Assembly (NCBI GenBank): GCA_035535015.1
Contig: DATLQU010000004.1
Location: 1 to 64,000, forward strand
From: Palsa-661 sp035535015
Lineage (GTDB): Bacteria; Actinomycetota; Acidimicrobiia; Acidimicrobiales; UBA8190
Length of the DNA stretch: 64,000 nucleotides
Reading direction: 5' to 3'
Shown: piece by piece, positions 52,247-61,653 of the stretch
How positions within the stretch are numbered: position 1 is the first letter of the stretch
Layout of the letters: each line of letters starts with the position of its first letter
Made by a program: the position numbers and the translations under genes
Notes under the pieces: model-generated
Told to the model about the DNA's origin: nothing
Database searches by the model: none
Seen by the model: only the letters and a program-made list of their open reading frames with translations

Positions 52247-55200
52247 ATGGCAATTGCTCCCCAGCGGACCGCCATCGGCATCAGGCGTCACTTCACCACC
52301 GACGGGGTCCACCCCTACGACGAGGTCGCCTGGGAGCGCCGTGACTCACGGATCACCGATTACCGCGACGGCTCGGTGGCCTTCGAACAGCTCGGGGTCG
52401 AGGTCCCCACCACCTGGTCCCTGAACGCCACCAACATCCTCGCCCAGAAGTACTTCCGCGGCACCCCCGGCACCGACGAGCGTGAGTCCTCGCTCCGCCA
52501 GGTCATCGACCGGGTCGTCGACACCGTCACCGAATGGGGCTTGAAGGACGGCTACTTCGAGGACACCGAAGAGGCCCGGGCCTTCTCCGACGAGCTCAAG
52601 CACGTCATCGTCCACCAGAAGGCCGCCTTCAACTCGCCGGTCTGGTTCAACATCGGCGTCCAGGGGGTTCCCCAGCAGGCCTCTGCGTGCCAGCCCTACG
52701 ACGCCCTGGTCAACACGCCGTCCGGACTCGTTCCCATCGGTCGTCTGGTGGAGCAGAACGCCGTCGGCGAGAAGGTCCTCGACGCGCACGGGATCACCCG
52801 CATCGTGGCCGTCAAGCACAACGGCCGGAAGCCGGTTCTCCGTATCCACACCAAAGCCGGTCACGTCCTCGACGTCACCGCCGATCACCTCGTCTGGAAG
52901 GCCAGTGACGCCACCTACGGCCGCTTCGTCCCCGCCGGAGAGCTTTTTCCCGGCGACAAGCTCGAATGGTGCCGGAACGAGTCGTTCGGTGAGCGAGAGA
53001 TTCGTTCAGAGGAAATCGCCGAAGCCGCCTTGGCGGGTTGGTTGCAGTCTGACGGCTTCGTCGGTCAGTACTCCGAAGGAACGAACCGGTCACTGACGAT
53101 CGAAGCTATGAGTGTCACCGACGCTGAACTCGCTTGGGTGACGCGAGCGTTGGACGTGGTCTTGCCGGACGTCCACCGCCATGAGCGCACTGTGGAGACG
53201 AAGGACCAGACGCTCGACTGCCGGCGTACCCGTCTGTATGGAACCGCCGTGGCGACGTTTGTCGACAAGTGGAATCTCCGCAGGCGCGGCATGGACATGA
53301 CGGTCCCTGAGGAGCTCTTCACGGCACCTCTCCCGGTCGTGAGGGCATATCTCCGGAGCATCTTCCAGGCGGAGGGCTACGTCACCGTCAGAGAGAGCAG
53401 CGCGGCGGTGAGCCTCGACATGATCTCGGAAGGGATCGTCAGAGGTGCTCAGGCGCTTCTCGCCCGCTTCGGGATCTTTTCCCGAGTCCGTTTCAAGGCG
53501 GACAAGCGCTCCGACCGGAAAGGCTGCTGGAGCCTGTCGATCAGAACGCTGGGCGATCGGATCGCCTTCTCCGAGGAGATTGGTTTCATCGATGCGATCA
53601 AGGCTGACAAGCTCGAGAGCACTCTCCGACGCTCCGATGGTCTCTTCCATCGCCCCACCAAGCGGCTCGAAATAGAGCGCATCGAATCGATCGGCGAAAC
53701 AGATGTCTACGACATCCAGACAGAAAGCGGTGAGTACCTCAGCTCAAACCTGAGAGTCCACAACTGCTTCATCCTGGCCGTGGACGACTCCATGAACTCG
53801 ATCCTCAACTGGTACCGCGAGGAAGGAACCATCTTCAAGGGTGGTTCGGGTGCCGGCGTCAACCTGTCACGCATCCGCGCCTCGGTCGAGAACCTCCAGG
53901 GCGGGGGAACGGCGTCCGGTCCGGTCTCATTCATGCGTGGCGCCGACGCTTCGGCGGGGACGATCAAGTCGGGAGGAAAGACCCGCAGGGCGGCCAAGAT
54001 GGTCATCCTCGACGTGGACCACCCCGACATCGAGGACTTCATCTGGTGCAAGGCCCTCGAGGAGAACAAGGCCCGCGTCCTGCGAGACGCCGGCTTCGAC
54101 ATGGACCTCGACGGCGCCGACTCCTTCTCGATCCAGTACCAGAACGCCAACAATTCCGTGCGTGTCACCGACGAGTTCATGCAGGCGGTTCTGGACGACG
54201 CCGACTGGGATCTTCTGGGCCGCATGGACCGCACCCCGGTCCGCACCGTCCGGGCCCGTGATCTCTACCGCCAGCTGGCCAAGGCCACCTGGGAGTGCGC
54301 CGACCCGGGCATGCAGTTCGACACGACCATCAACCGTTGGCACACCGCCCCCAACGCCGGTCGCATCAACGCCAGCAATCCCTGCTTCCCGGGGAGCGCC
54401 CTGGTCCACACCGACAAGGGCCTGATCCGGTTCTCCGAGCTCTTCGACCGGGCCAACCGCGGCGAAGCCTTCGGCGTCTACACCCACGACGTCACCAATC
54501 CCGACTCTCCGGCCCAGAGGGTCCAACTGACCTCTCCCGAAGCGTTCATGATCACCGGCTTCAACGACATCGTCCGCCTCCGTCTGGACAACGGCATGGA
54601 ACTGCGCTGCACCCCGGGCCACAAGATCTTCACCGCTAACCGTGGTTACGTCGAAGCCAAGGATCTGGCCACTGACGACGACGTCAAGGTGCTCGACATC
54701 GAGGCTCCTGCCGTCAACGCCGATCTCAGCCTGCCCGTCTCCTGCGACCCGGCCGCCTACCGCCAAAAGGGCGATCTCGCTGACCCGCTGCGCCTTCCCG
54801 AACAGTGGACGTCGGAGTTCGCTCACTATCTCGGTTGGGTCATCGGTGACGGCAGCACATCGGGCTCCACCACGAGCACCATCTACGGCAGCGCCGAGGA
54901 CCGGACGGAGATTCTTCCCCGCCATGCCGAGTTGCTCGAGTGGATCAACGGCGATCGCCCCCTGAAGGTGTCCGAGCAGTCCAATGGGACCGCTCAGCTG
55001 CGGATGTCGCGCCGGATCTTCAAGGGTTTCCTGGAAGCCCTCGGGGTCAGGTCGGTCGGCGGACCGCAGAAGACGGTCCCCTGGTCAGTCGAGCAAGCGC
55101 CTGCCCCGGCGGCGGCCTCGTTCCTGCAAGGACTGTTCGACGCCGACGGCTGTGTGGTGGTGAACCGCGACAAGGGTTGCTATGTCGGGCTCGGATCGAG

Positions 55201-57406
55201 CTCGCCGGAGCTCCTGCGCGGCGTCCAGAAGCTTCTCACCACCTTCGGCGTGTTCAGCCGCGTCTACAAGACCCGCAGTGCGAGCGACGACGGCGCGTTC
55301 AGCTACACGGCCAAGGACGGGACGACCCGGAAGTACGGGCAATCCTCCATGTACGACCTCAGGATCACCTCGGGATCGATCACCGGCTTCGCCCAGCACA
55401 TCGGATTCTCCCTGAGCCGCAAGCAGACGCTTTTGCGGGAACTTCTCCTCGAGGGTCCCAAGGGCTTCTACGACGTCCGGCGGACGGCACGGCTGGTGGA
55501 GCGGGCCGACGACGGTGTCGAGCTCACCTACAACCTGTCCGAGCCGCGGAACCATTCCTATGTCGTCGACGGAATCGTCGTCCGGAACTGCAGCGAGTAC
55601 ATGCACCTCGACAACTCGGCCTGCAATCTGGCGTCCGTCAACCTGCTCAAGTACCTCCGCGAGGACGGCTCCTTCGACACCGATGGCTTCATGGCAACGG
55701 TCGAGGTCGTCTTCACCGCTCAGGAGATCCTCGTCGGCAACGCCGACTATCCGACCGAGCCCATCGCCGAGAATTCCCGTCGCTACCGCCAGCTCGGACT
55801 CGGCTACGCCAACATCGGCGCTCTCCTGATGGCCCAGGGACTTCCCTACGACTCGAACGAGGGCCGGGCCTGGGCGGCCTCCATCACCGCCCTCATGACC
55901 GGACACGCCTATGCCACCTCGGCCCGTACGGCCGCCCGGATGGGCCCCTTCGCCGGGTACCACGCCGACATGGAGGCCATGCAGAACGTCCTGCGCATGC
56001 ACCGCGCCGAAGTGGCCAAGATCGACGAGGAGCTCGTTCCGCCGGAACTTCTCTCGGCCGCCCAGGAGGCCTGGGACAACGCCGTCGAACTGGGTGAGCG
56101 CCATGGCGTCCGCAACTCGCAGGCGTCGGTCCTCGCCCCCACGGGCACCATCGGTCTCCTCATGGACTGCGACACCACCGGAGTCGAGCCCGATCTCGGT
56201 CTGGTCAAGACCAAGAAGCTGGTCGGTGGCGGGACGATGTCGATCGTCAACCAGACGATCCCGCGGGCTCTCGTCCGTCTCGGCTACGCCCCCGAGCAGG
56301 TCGAGGACATCGTCACCTACATCAACGAGAACATGTCGATCGTCGGCGCCCCGCACGTCGCACCGGAGCACCTTCCCGTCTTCGCCTGCTCCATGGGCGA
56401 CAACACCATCCATTACCTGGGCCACGTCCGCATGATGGGAGCGGTCCAGCCCTTCATCTCGGGCGCGATCTCAAAAACGTGCAATGTTCCTGAAGACATC
56501 ACTGTCGAAGATGTCGAGCAGCTTCATTTGGACGCCTGGCAGATGGGCATCAAGGCCATCGCCATCTACCGCGACAACTGCAAGGTCGGCCAACCGCTTT
56601 CCACCACCAAGATCGACCAGGGAGCCGACGTCCCTCCGGGGTCGGAGGCCGAGGCCCGGGATCGGGCCGCCGCCGCCCGCATCGCCGAGCTCGAGGCGGC
56701 CCTGGCCCACGAGCAGGGCCGGGCCCACGACACGGTGGTGGTGGGAGCGGTCCGCGAGCGCCTTCCGAGGCGTCGCGCCTCCAGCACCTTCGCCTTCCGG
56801 GTGGCCGACTGCGAGGGCTACGTGACGGTCGGAGAGTACGAGGACGGCCGACCCGGTGAGGTCTTCATGAAGGTCTCGAAGCAGGGTTCGACCCTGGCCG
56901 GGATCATGGACGCCTTCTCCATCTCGGTCAGCCTCGGCCTGCAGCACGGCGTGCCCTTGGCCACCTACGTCCGCAAGTACACGAGCATGCGCTTCGAGCC
57001 CGCCGGCATCACCGACGACCCCGAGCTCCGGATCGCCACCAGCCTGGTGGACTACATCTTCCGCCGGTTGGCCGTCGACTACCTCTCCCGCGAGGAGCGC
57101 GAGGAGCTCGGTGTGCTGTCCACGGCCGAGCGCATGCAGCCCACCCTGCCCGGCGTGGAGGAGGCGGCCACACCGGTCCAGGACCTGGTCCAGGACGGCT
57201 CGGTCAGCCCGGCTGTCCCGACGGGCAGCACCACGAGACCGGCCCAGCCGGCGCCGGCACCGGCCAACCCGGGCAGAGACCCGTCGCTCATCCAGCGGGC
57301 CCAGCAGCGTGACGCGCCGATCTGTTACCAGTGCGGCATGGTCATGCAGAGAGCAGGGTCGTGCTACCTCTGCTCGAGCTGCGGAACCACCAGCGGCTGC
57401 TCGTAG
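52247..57406 (+). CDS. nrdJ: Class II (adenosylcobalamin-dependent) ribonucleotide reductase with two inteins
   Basis: 1,719 codons as precursor; 958 residues after removing inteins at codons 148-506 and 713-1114. The catalytic chain has TTWSLNATNILAQKYFRG near the N-end, CFILAVDDSMNSIL (first redox Cys, next to intein 1), FKGGSGAGVNLSRIR, NPCSEYMHLDNSACNLASVN (thiyl-radical Cys and second redox Cys; intein 2 splits NP from CS), VLAPTGTIGLLMDCDTTG, and a C-terminal Cys-rich swinging arm (CYQCGMVMQRAG, CYLCSSCGTTSGCS). It reduces ribonucleotides to deoxyribonucleotides using B12, independent of oxygen. The ATG at 52247 follows GAGGAAGG; a GTG at 52235 is also in frame. Confidence 0.95.
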   Translation: MAIAPQRTAIGIRRHFTTDGVHPYDEVAWERRDSRITDYRDGSVAFEQLGVEVPTTWSLNATNILAQKYFRGTPGTDERESSLRQVIDRVVDTVTEWGLKDGYFEDTEEARAFSDELKHVIVHQKAAFNSPVWFNIGVQGVPQQASACQPYDALVNTPSGLVPIGRLVEQNAVGEKVLDAHGITRIVAVKHNGRKPVLRIHTKAGHVLDVTADHLVWKASDATYGRFVPAGELFPGDKLEWCRNESFGEREIRSEEIAEAALAGWLQSDGFVGQYSEGTNRSLTIEAMSVTDAELAWVTRALDVVLPDVHRHERTVETKDQTLDCRRTRLYGTAVATFVDKWNLRRRGMDMTVPEELFTAPLPVVRAYLRSIFQAEGYVTVRESSAAVSLDMISEGIVRGAQALLARFGIFSRVRFKADKRSDRKGCWSLSIRTLGDRIAFSEEIGFIDAIKADKLESTLRRSDGLFHRPTKRLEIERIESIGETDVYDIQTESGEYLSSNLRVHNCFILAVDDSMNSILNWYREEGTIFKGGSGAGVNLSRIRASVENLQGGGTASGPVSFMRGADASAGTIKSGGKTRRAAKMVILDVDHPDIEDFIWCKALEENKARVLRDAGFDMDLDGADSFSIQYQNANNSVRVTDEFMQAVLDDADWDLLGRMDRTPVRTVRARDLYRQLAKATWECADPGMQFDTTINRWHTAPNAGRINASNPCFPGSALVHTDKGLIRFSELFDRANRGEAFGVYTHDVTNPDSPAQRVQLTSPEAFMITGFNDIVRLRLDNGMELRCTPGHKIFTANRGYVEAKDLATDDDVKVLDIEAPAVNADLSLPVSCDPAAYRQKGDLADPLRLPEQWTSEFAHYLGWVIGDGSTSGSTTSTIYGSAEDRTEILPRHAELLEWINGDRPLKVSEQSNGTAQLRMSRRIFKGFLEALGVRSVGGPQKTVPWSVEQAPAPAAASFLQGLFDADGCVVVNRDKGCYVGLGSSSPELLRGVQKLLTTFGVFSRVYKTRSASDDGAFSYTAKDGTTRKYGQSSMYDLRITSGSITGFAQHIGFSLSRKQTLLRELLLEGPKGFYDVRRTARLVERADDGVELTYNLSEPRNHSYVVDGIVVRNCSEYMHLDNSACNLASVNLLKYLREDGSFDTDGFMATVEVVFTAQEILVGNADYPTEPIAENSRRYRQLGLGYANIGALLMAQGLPYDSNEGRAWAASITALMTGHAYATSARTAARMGPFAGYHADMEAMQNVLRMHRAEVAKIDEELVPPELLSAAQEAWDNAVELGERHGVRNSQASVLAPTGTIGLLMDCDTTGVEPDLGLVKTKKLVGGGTMSIVNQTIPRALVRLGYAPEQVEDIVTYINENMSIVGAPHVAPEHLPVFACSMGDNTIHYLGHVRMMGAVQPFISGAISKTCNVPEDITVEDVEQLHLDAWQMGIKAIAIYRDNCKVGQPLSTTKIDQGADVPPGSEAEARDRAAAARIAELEAALAHEQGRAHDTVVVGAVRERLPRRRASSTFAFRVADCEGYVTVGEYEDGRPGEVFMKVSKQGSTLAGIMDAFSISVSLGLQHGVPLATYVRKYTSMRFEPAGITDDPELRIATSLVDYIFRRLAVDYLSREEREELGVLSTAERMQPTLPGVEEAATPVQDLVQDGSVSPAVPTGSTTRPAQPAPAPANPGRDPSLIQRAQQRDAPICYQCGMVMQRAGSCYLCSSCGTTSGCS
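52688..53764 (+). mobile_element. Intein 1 in nrdJ (LAGLIDADG homing type)
   Basis: 359 residues, from the Cys after QQASA to the Asn before CFILAVDDS. The splicing blocks are present: A (CQPYDALVNTPSGLVPIGRL), B (DVTADHLV, TxxH), F/G (VYDIQTESGEYLSSNLRVHN, canonical His-Asn end) and +1 Cys. Two LAGLIDADG helices are visible: EAALAGWLQSDGFVG and VRAYLRSIFQAEGYVT, each with its acidic residue, so the endonuclease may be active. The insertion point is the first redox-active Cys of the reductase, which becomes the +1 residue. Confidence 0.93.
54383..55588 (+). mobile_element. Intein 2 in nrdJ (LAGLIDADG homing type, Arg-Asn end)
   Basis: 402 residues, from the Cys after NASNP to the Asn before CSEYMHL. 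Block A is CFPGSALVHTDKGLIRFSEL, block B ELRCTPGHKIFTAN (TPGH), and the C-end NHSYVVDGIVVRN, in which the usual penultimate His is Arg. Endonuclease helices are FAHYLGWVIGDGSTS and AASFLQGLFDADGCVV, with acidic residues intact. It interrupts the reductase right before the thiyl-radical cysteine. Splicing must depend on other residues (block F His, or Asn cyclisation) or be slow. Confidence 0.92.
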
Positions 57407-57620
57407 ATCCTGGTGGGCAGCCGCACCGCCGCCGTCGAGCGAACTCGGAGTGAAATCCCCCAAAGCCCCTCTCCTCGATGGAAGACGACGGACAGAGCGT
57501 ACACGGCCACACAGGGTGCCCGTGTATCGGGTCGTTCGCCAATATCGACGATGCGTCGAAGACAGGAGCCTTCTTAATGTAAGAGAAGGGCAAGAGGCTT
57601 CACAGACCGGAGGGATTCCC

Positions 57621-58532
57621 ATGCGGGCAGCGACCCGAGCGGTGGCGCTGGTCGCCGTCGTGAGTGTGTCTGTGATGGGCCTGGCCGGCGCCGCCTCGGC
57701 CAAGGCGGCCAAGGGCTCGCCGGCGTGGTGCAAGGCCCACCGCCACTCCACCCTGAGCGCCTGCCGGGGCTCGAGTCCGGGCGGCGGCTCGGGCGGACCT
57801 TCGCCCACCATGACGGTGACCGTCGCCCCCGACCCCCTGGTCGAGACGGGCCAGTCCGAGATCAGGGCCGTGGTGGAGGTGGAGACCAGTCCTTCTCTCT
57901 CGGGGGCCGCCGTGCACATCGACTCCTCCCAGCTGGCGGCCGTCTGTGGAGGGGCCGTGCTCTTCGGGTCGCTCCAGCCCGGGGCCGTCTACGGCCCCGA
58001 CTCCGTCCAGGTTGTCCTGGACGCCGACGGCAACGCCACCGTCAGCCTCTACGGGATCGACTGCGCCCCGGGACCGAGCGTCGTCGAGGCCGATCTGGTC
58101 GCCGCCCCCTATTACACGGCCCTCACCACCTTGAACGTCCTGCCGCCGAACGTGACCCCCGCCGGGGTCACCGGTGACCCCGCCAACGAGGTGGAGACGG
58201 GCAACACCGCGGCGAGCGGCGACTCCGACGTCTACGCCGTGTTCTACGTGGAGACCGACCCCGTCTACGCCGAGCAGACGGTGGAGATCGGATCGACGCA
58301 ACTGTTCAGCCGCTGCCTCGGGGCCATCGCCCCCGTCTGGATCTCGAACCAGGGCAGCTTCACCACCTCCACGGCCACAGCCACGTTGGATGACGACGGC
58401 AACGCCGTGTTCAGTTTCACCGGGTCGTCGTGTGCGGCCGGGACATCCACGGTGATCGCCGACGTGCTGGCCGGCGTCCACAGCACCTACGTCACGACCT
58501 ACACCATCCTCGCCCCCGCCCCCACCATCTAG
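57621..58532 (+). CDS. Secreted two-domain protein of unknown function (paralogue C)
   Basis: 303 residues. Signal peptide MRAATRAVALVAVVSVSVMG...ASAK, a basic/Gly-Ser linker (PAWCKAHRHSTLSACRGSS) with two extra cysteines, then two domains like those of 592-1533: ETGQSEIRAVVEVETSPS, SSQL, DADGN and Cys pairs CGG/CAPG; then ETGNTAASGDSDVYAVFYVET, STQL, DDDGN and CLG/CAAG, ending LAPAPTI. The ATG at 57621 follows GGAGGGA by 5 bases and is chosen over a longer open frame that begins inside nrdJ. A kelch-like secreted protein gene begins 38 bases downstream, probably in the same operon. Confidence 0.85.
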   Translation: MRAATRAVALVAVVSVSVMGLAGAASAKAAKGSPAWCKAHRHSTLSACRGSSPGGGSGGPSPTMTVTVAPDPLVETGQSEIRAVVEVETSPSLSGAAVHIDSSQLAAVCGGAVLFGSLQPGAVYGPDSVQVVLDADGNATVSLYGIDCAPGPSVVEADLVAAPYYTALTTLNVLPPNVTPAGVTGDPANEVETGNTAASGDSDVYAVFYVETDPVYAEQTVEIGSTQLFSRCLGAIAPVWISNQGSFTTSTATATLDDDGNAVFSFTGSSCAAGTSTVIADVLAGVHSTYVTTYTILAPAPTI

Positions 58533-58570
58533 CGGGCGCACCACGTCGATCCACCGTCAGGGGAACCGCA

Positions 58571-61288
58571 ATGCACACCCACCGAGCCGACCACCGCCGC
58601 CTGGTCCGGGGACTCATCCGGCGCGTCGGCCCCCGATCCGGGCTCCGGCTTGCCGCCGCCGGGCTCGTCATGGGGCTCGCCACCGTCTCGGTGGCCGTGC
58701 TCCGGGCCCCGGTGGCCGGTGCGGCCACGCCGGCCACCACGTGGACCCAGATGTCCCCGGCCACGAGTCCTTCCGGGCGCCAGTTCGCCTCCATGGCCTA
58801 CGACCCGGGCACCGGCCAGATGGTGCTTTTCGGCGGCTTGGACAACGGCCTCAACATCCTCAATGACACCTGGACCTGGGACGGCTCCACATGGACCCAA
58901 CAGTCACCGGCCACCAGTCCCTCCCCCCGCTACGGCGCCTCCATGGCCTACGACCCAGGCACCGGGCAGATGGTGCTCTTCGGCGGATTCGGCAGCAACC
59001 GCCTCAACGACACCTGGACCTGGGACGGCTCCACCTGGACCCAGCTTTCTCCGGCCAAGAGCCCCCCCGGGCACGCGGGCGCCTCCCTGGCCTACGACCC
59101 GGGCACCGGCCAGTTGGTGCTCTTCGGCGGCAACGGCAACGGCGGCCTCCTCAATGACACCTGGACCTGGGACGGCTCCACCTGGACCCAGCACTCCCCG
59201 GCCACGAGCCCCCCCGCCCGCAACGGGCCCTCCCTGGCCTACGACCCGGGCACGGGCCAGTTGGTGCTCTTCGGCGGCGACGGCAACAGCGGCCTCCTCG
59301 GTGACACCTGGACCTGGGACGGCTCCACCTGGACCCCGCGGTCACCGGCCACCAGTCCCTCCCCCCGCTACGGTCCCTCCCTGGTCTACGACCCGGGCAC
59401 GGGCCAGATGGTGCTCTTCGGCGGCAGCGACAACAGCGGCTTCCTCGGTGACACCTGGACCTGGGACGGCTCCACCTGGACCCAGCTGTCCCCGGCCACG
59501 AGTCCTCCCGAGCGCCAGAGTGCCTCGCTGGTCTACGACCCGGGCACGGGCCAGTTGGTGCTCTTCGGCGGCAGCGGCAACAGCGGCTTCCTCGGTGACA
59601 CCTGGACCTACGGGTACCCGCCCGGCACGGCGTATGGCTGGACCGGGCTGTCCCCGGCCACGAGCCCCCCCGCCCACTACGGCGCCTCCCTGGCCTACGA
59701 CCCGGGTACGGGCCAGATGGTGTTCTTCGGGGGACGCAACAACGGCGGTTTCCTCAATGACACCTGGACCTGGGACGGCTCCACCTGGACCCAGCTGTCC
59801 CCGGCCACGAGCCCCCCCGGCCGCGACGTTGCCTCCATGGCCTACGACCCGGGTACGGGCCAGTTGCTGCTCTTCGGCGGTCTCGACAGCAACGGCTTCC
59901 TCAATGACACCTGGACGTGGGACGGCTCCACCTGGACCCAGCTGTCCCCGGCCACCAGCCCCTCCGCCCGCCTGGGCGCCTCCTTGGCCTACGACCAGGG
60001 CACGGGTCAAATGGTGCTCATCGGCGGCTTCGACGGCAGCAACCGCCTCAATGACACCTGGACCTGGGACGGCTCCACCTGGACCCCGCAGTCCCCGGCC
60101 ACGAGCCCCTCCGCCCGTGACGTTGCCTCTTTGGCCTACGACCCGGGTACGGGCCAGTTGCTGCTCTTCGGGGGATCCAACGGGGCCCTCAATGACCTCA
60201 ATGACACCTGGACATGGAGCGGATCCACCTGGACCCAGCTGTCCCCGGCCACGAGCCCCCCCGCCCGCTACGGCGCCTCCACGGCCTACGACCCGGGCAC
60301 CGGCCAGTTGGTGCTCTTCGGCGGCAGCGGCAACGGCGCCTTCCTCAATGACACCTGGGCGTACCAGCCCGTCGCCGTCGTCGTCGCACCCAGCAGCTTC
60401 ACCACCAGCCTCACGTCTCCGCCGTCGACGGCGGTGGGTAACGCCTGGAACGACGCGGCGACGGTGACGGGCAACCCCGCCGGCGGGGCGCCGTCGGGTT
60501 CGGTCACCTTCACACTGTGCCAGGAGGCGTCGCCTCCCACCGCCTGCACCGGGGGGACGACGGTGGACACGATCTCACCGACCGGGACGAGCGGTGACGT
60601 CTCCACCTTCACCTTGCCGGGCGCCGACGCCCAGTCGCCCACGGCGGCCGGCACCTACTGCTACAACGTCTCCTACAGCGCCACCGCCGGTGGCAACTAC
60701 CTGTCGGTGTCCTCCCAGTCGGACGACGAGTGCTTCACCGTGACCATGACCCTGGCTCCGGGCTCGGTGTCCAACGGGACGTGGGAGACGCCGTATCCCA
60801 CCACCACGTTCAGCACCACGGGCGCAACCGGCACCGTCACCTTCTCCGAGACGGGGGCCCTGCCCCAGGGCCTCAGCCTCTCCTCGGCCGGCGTGCTCTC
60901 GGGGACGCCCACCGCCAAGAGCCAGATCGGAACCACGTTCGGCTTCACGGTGAAGGCCACCGATGCCGCTCTCAACACCGTGTCCGGCAACTACAGCATC
61001 GAGATCCTCTCGCCTTGTGCGGCCGGTCTCACCCCGTACTTCTTGTCGGCCACCTCCCACACGGGGAACTTCACCGGGATCTTCTGCGTGAACACCTTCG
61101 GCACGGGCACCTACACCCAGAGTGGCGGGGCCCACGGCTCGGGCACCGTGACGTCATCGTCGGGAGTCACCCACATCACCGCCTTCGGCACCAACCTGGC
61201 TCTGCTGGGACAGAAGACCACCACGTCGAGCACGTTCACCGAGACGGCCCCGGCGCCCATGAAGGCGGGGACCTTCACGCTGTTGTAG
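58571..61288 (+). CDS. Secreted kelch-like repeat protein with Ig-like C-terminal domains
   Basis: 905 residues. An N-terminal signal peptide (LAAAGLVMGLATVSVAVLRAPVAGAAT) precedes 11 nearly identical repeats of 47-55 residues, with core SLAYDPGTGQLVLFGG and DTWTWDGSTWTQ, spanning residues about 55-598 (bases 58736-60366). Each looks like one blade of a kelch/galactose-oxidase propeller; 11 units are unusual. A second beta domain with two Cys follows, then a putative Ig domain (FSETGALPQGLSLSSAGVLSGTP) and a C-terminal beta segment. No catalytic or cell-wall anchor motif is seen; a surface adhesion or binding role is inference. Confidence 0.85.
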   Translation: MHTHRADHRRLVRGLIRRVGPRSGLRLAAAGLVMGLATVSVAVLRAPVAGAATPATTWTQMSPATSPSGRQFASMAYDPGTGQMVLFGGLDNGLNILNDTWTWDGSTWTQQSPATSPSPRYGASMAYDPGTGQMVLFGGFGSNRLNDTWTWDGSTWTQLSPAKSPPGHAGASLAYDPGTGQLVLFGGNGNGGLLNDTWTWDGSTWTQHSPATSPPARNGPSLAYDPGTGQLVLFGGDGNSGLLGDTWTWDGSTWTPRSPATSPSPRYGPSLVYDPGTGQMVLFGGSDNSGFLGDTWTWDGSTWTQLSPATSPPERQSASLVYDPGTGQLVLFGGSGNSGFLGDTWTYGYPPGTAYGWTGLSPATSPPAHYGASLAYDPGTGQMVFFGGRNNGGFLNDTWTWDGSTWTQLSPATSPPGRDVASMAYDPGTGQLLLFGGLDSNGFLNDTWTWDGSTWTQLSPATSPSARLGASLAYDQGTGQMVLIGGFDGSNRLNDTWTWDGSTWTPQSPATSPSARDVASLAYDPGTGQLLLFGGSNGALNDLNDTWTWSGSTWTQLSPATSPPARYGASTAYDPGTGQLVLFGGSGNGAFLNDTWAYQPVAVVVAPSSFTTSLTSPPSTAVGNAWNDAATVTGNPAGGAPSGSVTFTLCQEASPPTACTGGTTVDTISPTGTSGDVSTFTLPGADAQSPTAAGTYCYNVSYSATAGGNYLSVSSQSDDECFTVTMTLAPGSVSNGTWETPYPTTTFSTTGATGTVTFSETGALPQGLSLSSAGVLSGTPTAKSQIGTTFGFTVKATDAALNTVSGNYSIEILSPCAAGLTPYFLSATSHTGNFTGIFCVNTFGTGTYTQSGGAHGSGTVTSSSGVTHITAFGTNLALLGQKTTTSSTFTETAPAPMKAGTFTLL
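58736..60366 (+). repeat. Eleven tandem ~147-bp coding repeats
   Basis: Units of about 141-165 bases encode the kelch-like repeats. Stretches such as GACACCTGGACCTGGGACGG are identical in most of the copies. This level of DNA identity favours unequal recombination, so repeat number may vary between strains. Confidence 0.85.
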
Positions 61289-61653
61289 GGGCCTCCCGAC
61301 CGGTGTTGCGCCTTGGCTCTTGCGCCATTGTCGGGGAGACAGCGCGAGGTTGCCGTTCTGTGCGTCCCTGACAGGACCAGTCCGGCCACCGCCTGCCGGT
61401 CGAGATCCCGTGTGCGGGTGCGCAGAGTCACATCGACCGCCACCGTCGGCTTCAATGACTGCTCCCTCGACTCGACCCACACGAAAATGCGCGGCGACGG
61501 TGATAAAGGACGGGCGCAAGTCGGATCGAGGCCCCGACATTTGACGCTGCGAGCCCGGCCCCGATGGAGACACAGGGTGCGCGCAACCCCCCCAATACCG
61601 TGGGAGATTGAACTCTCTCGACTTGTCACCCCAAGCGATGAAGACTGGTCGTT
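61289..61653. other. Intergenic region after the kelch-like gene
   Basis: No gene, RNA, repeat or convincing terminator was seen in this 365-base gap. Confidence 0.4.
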
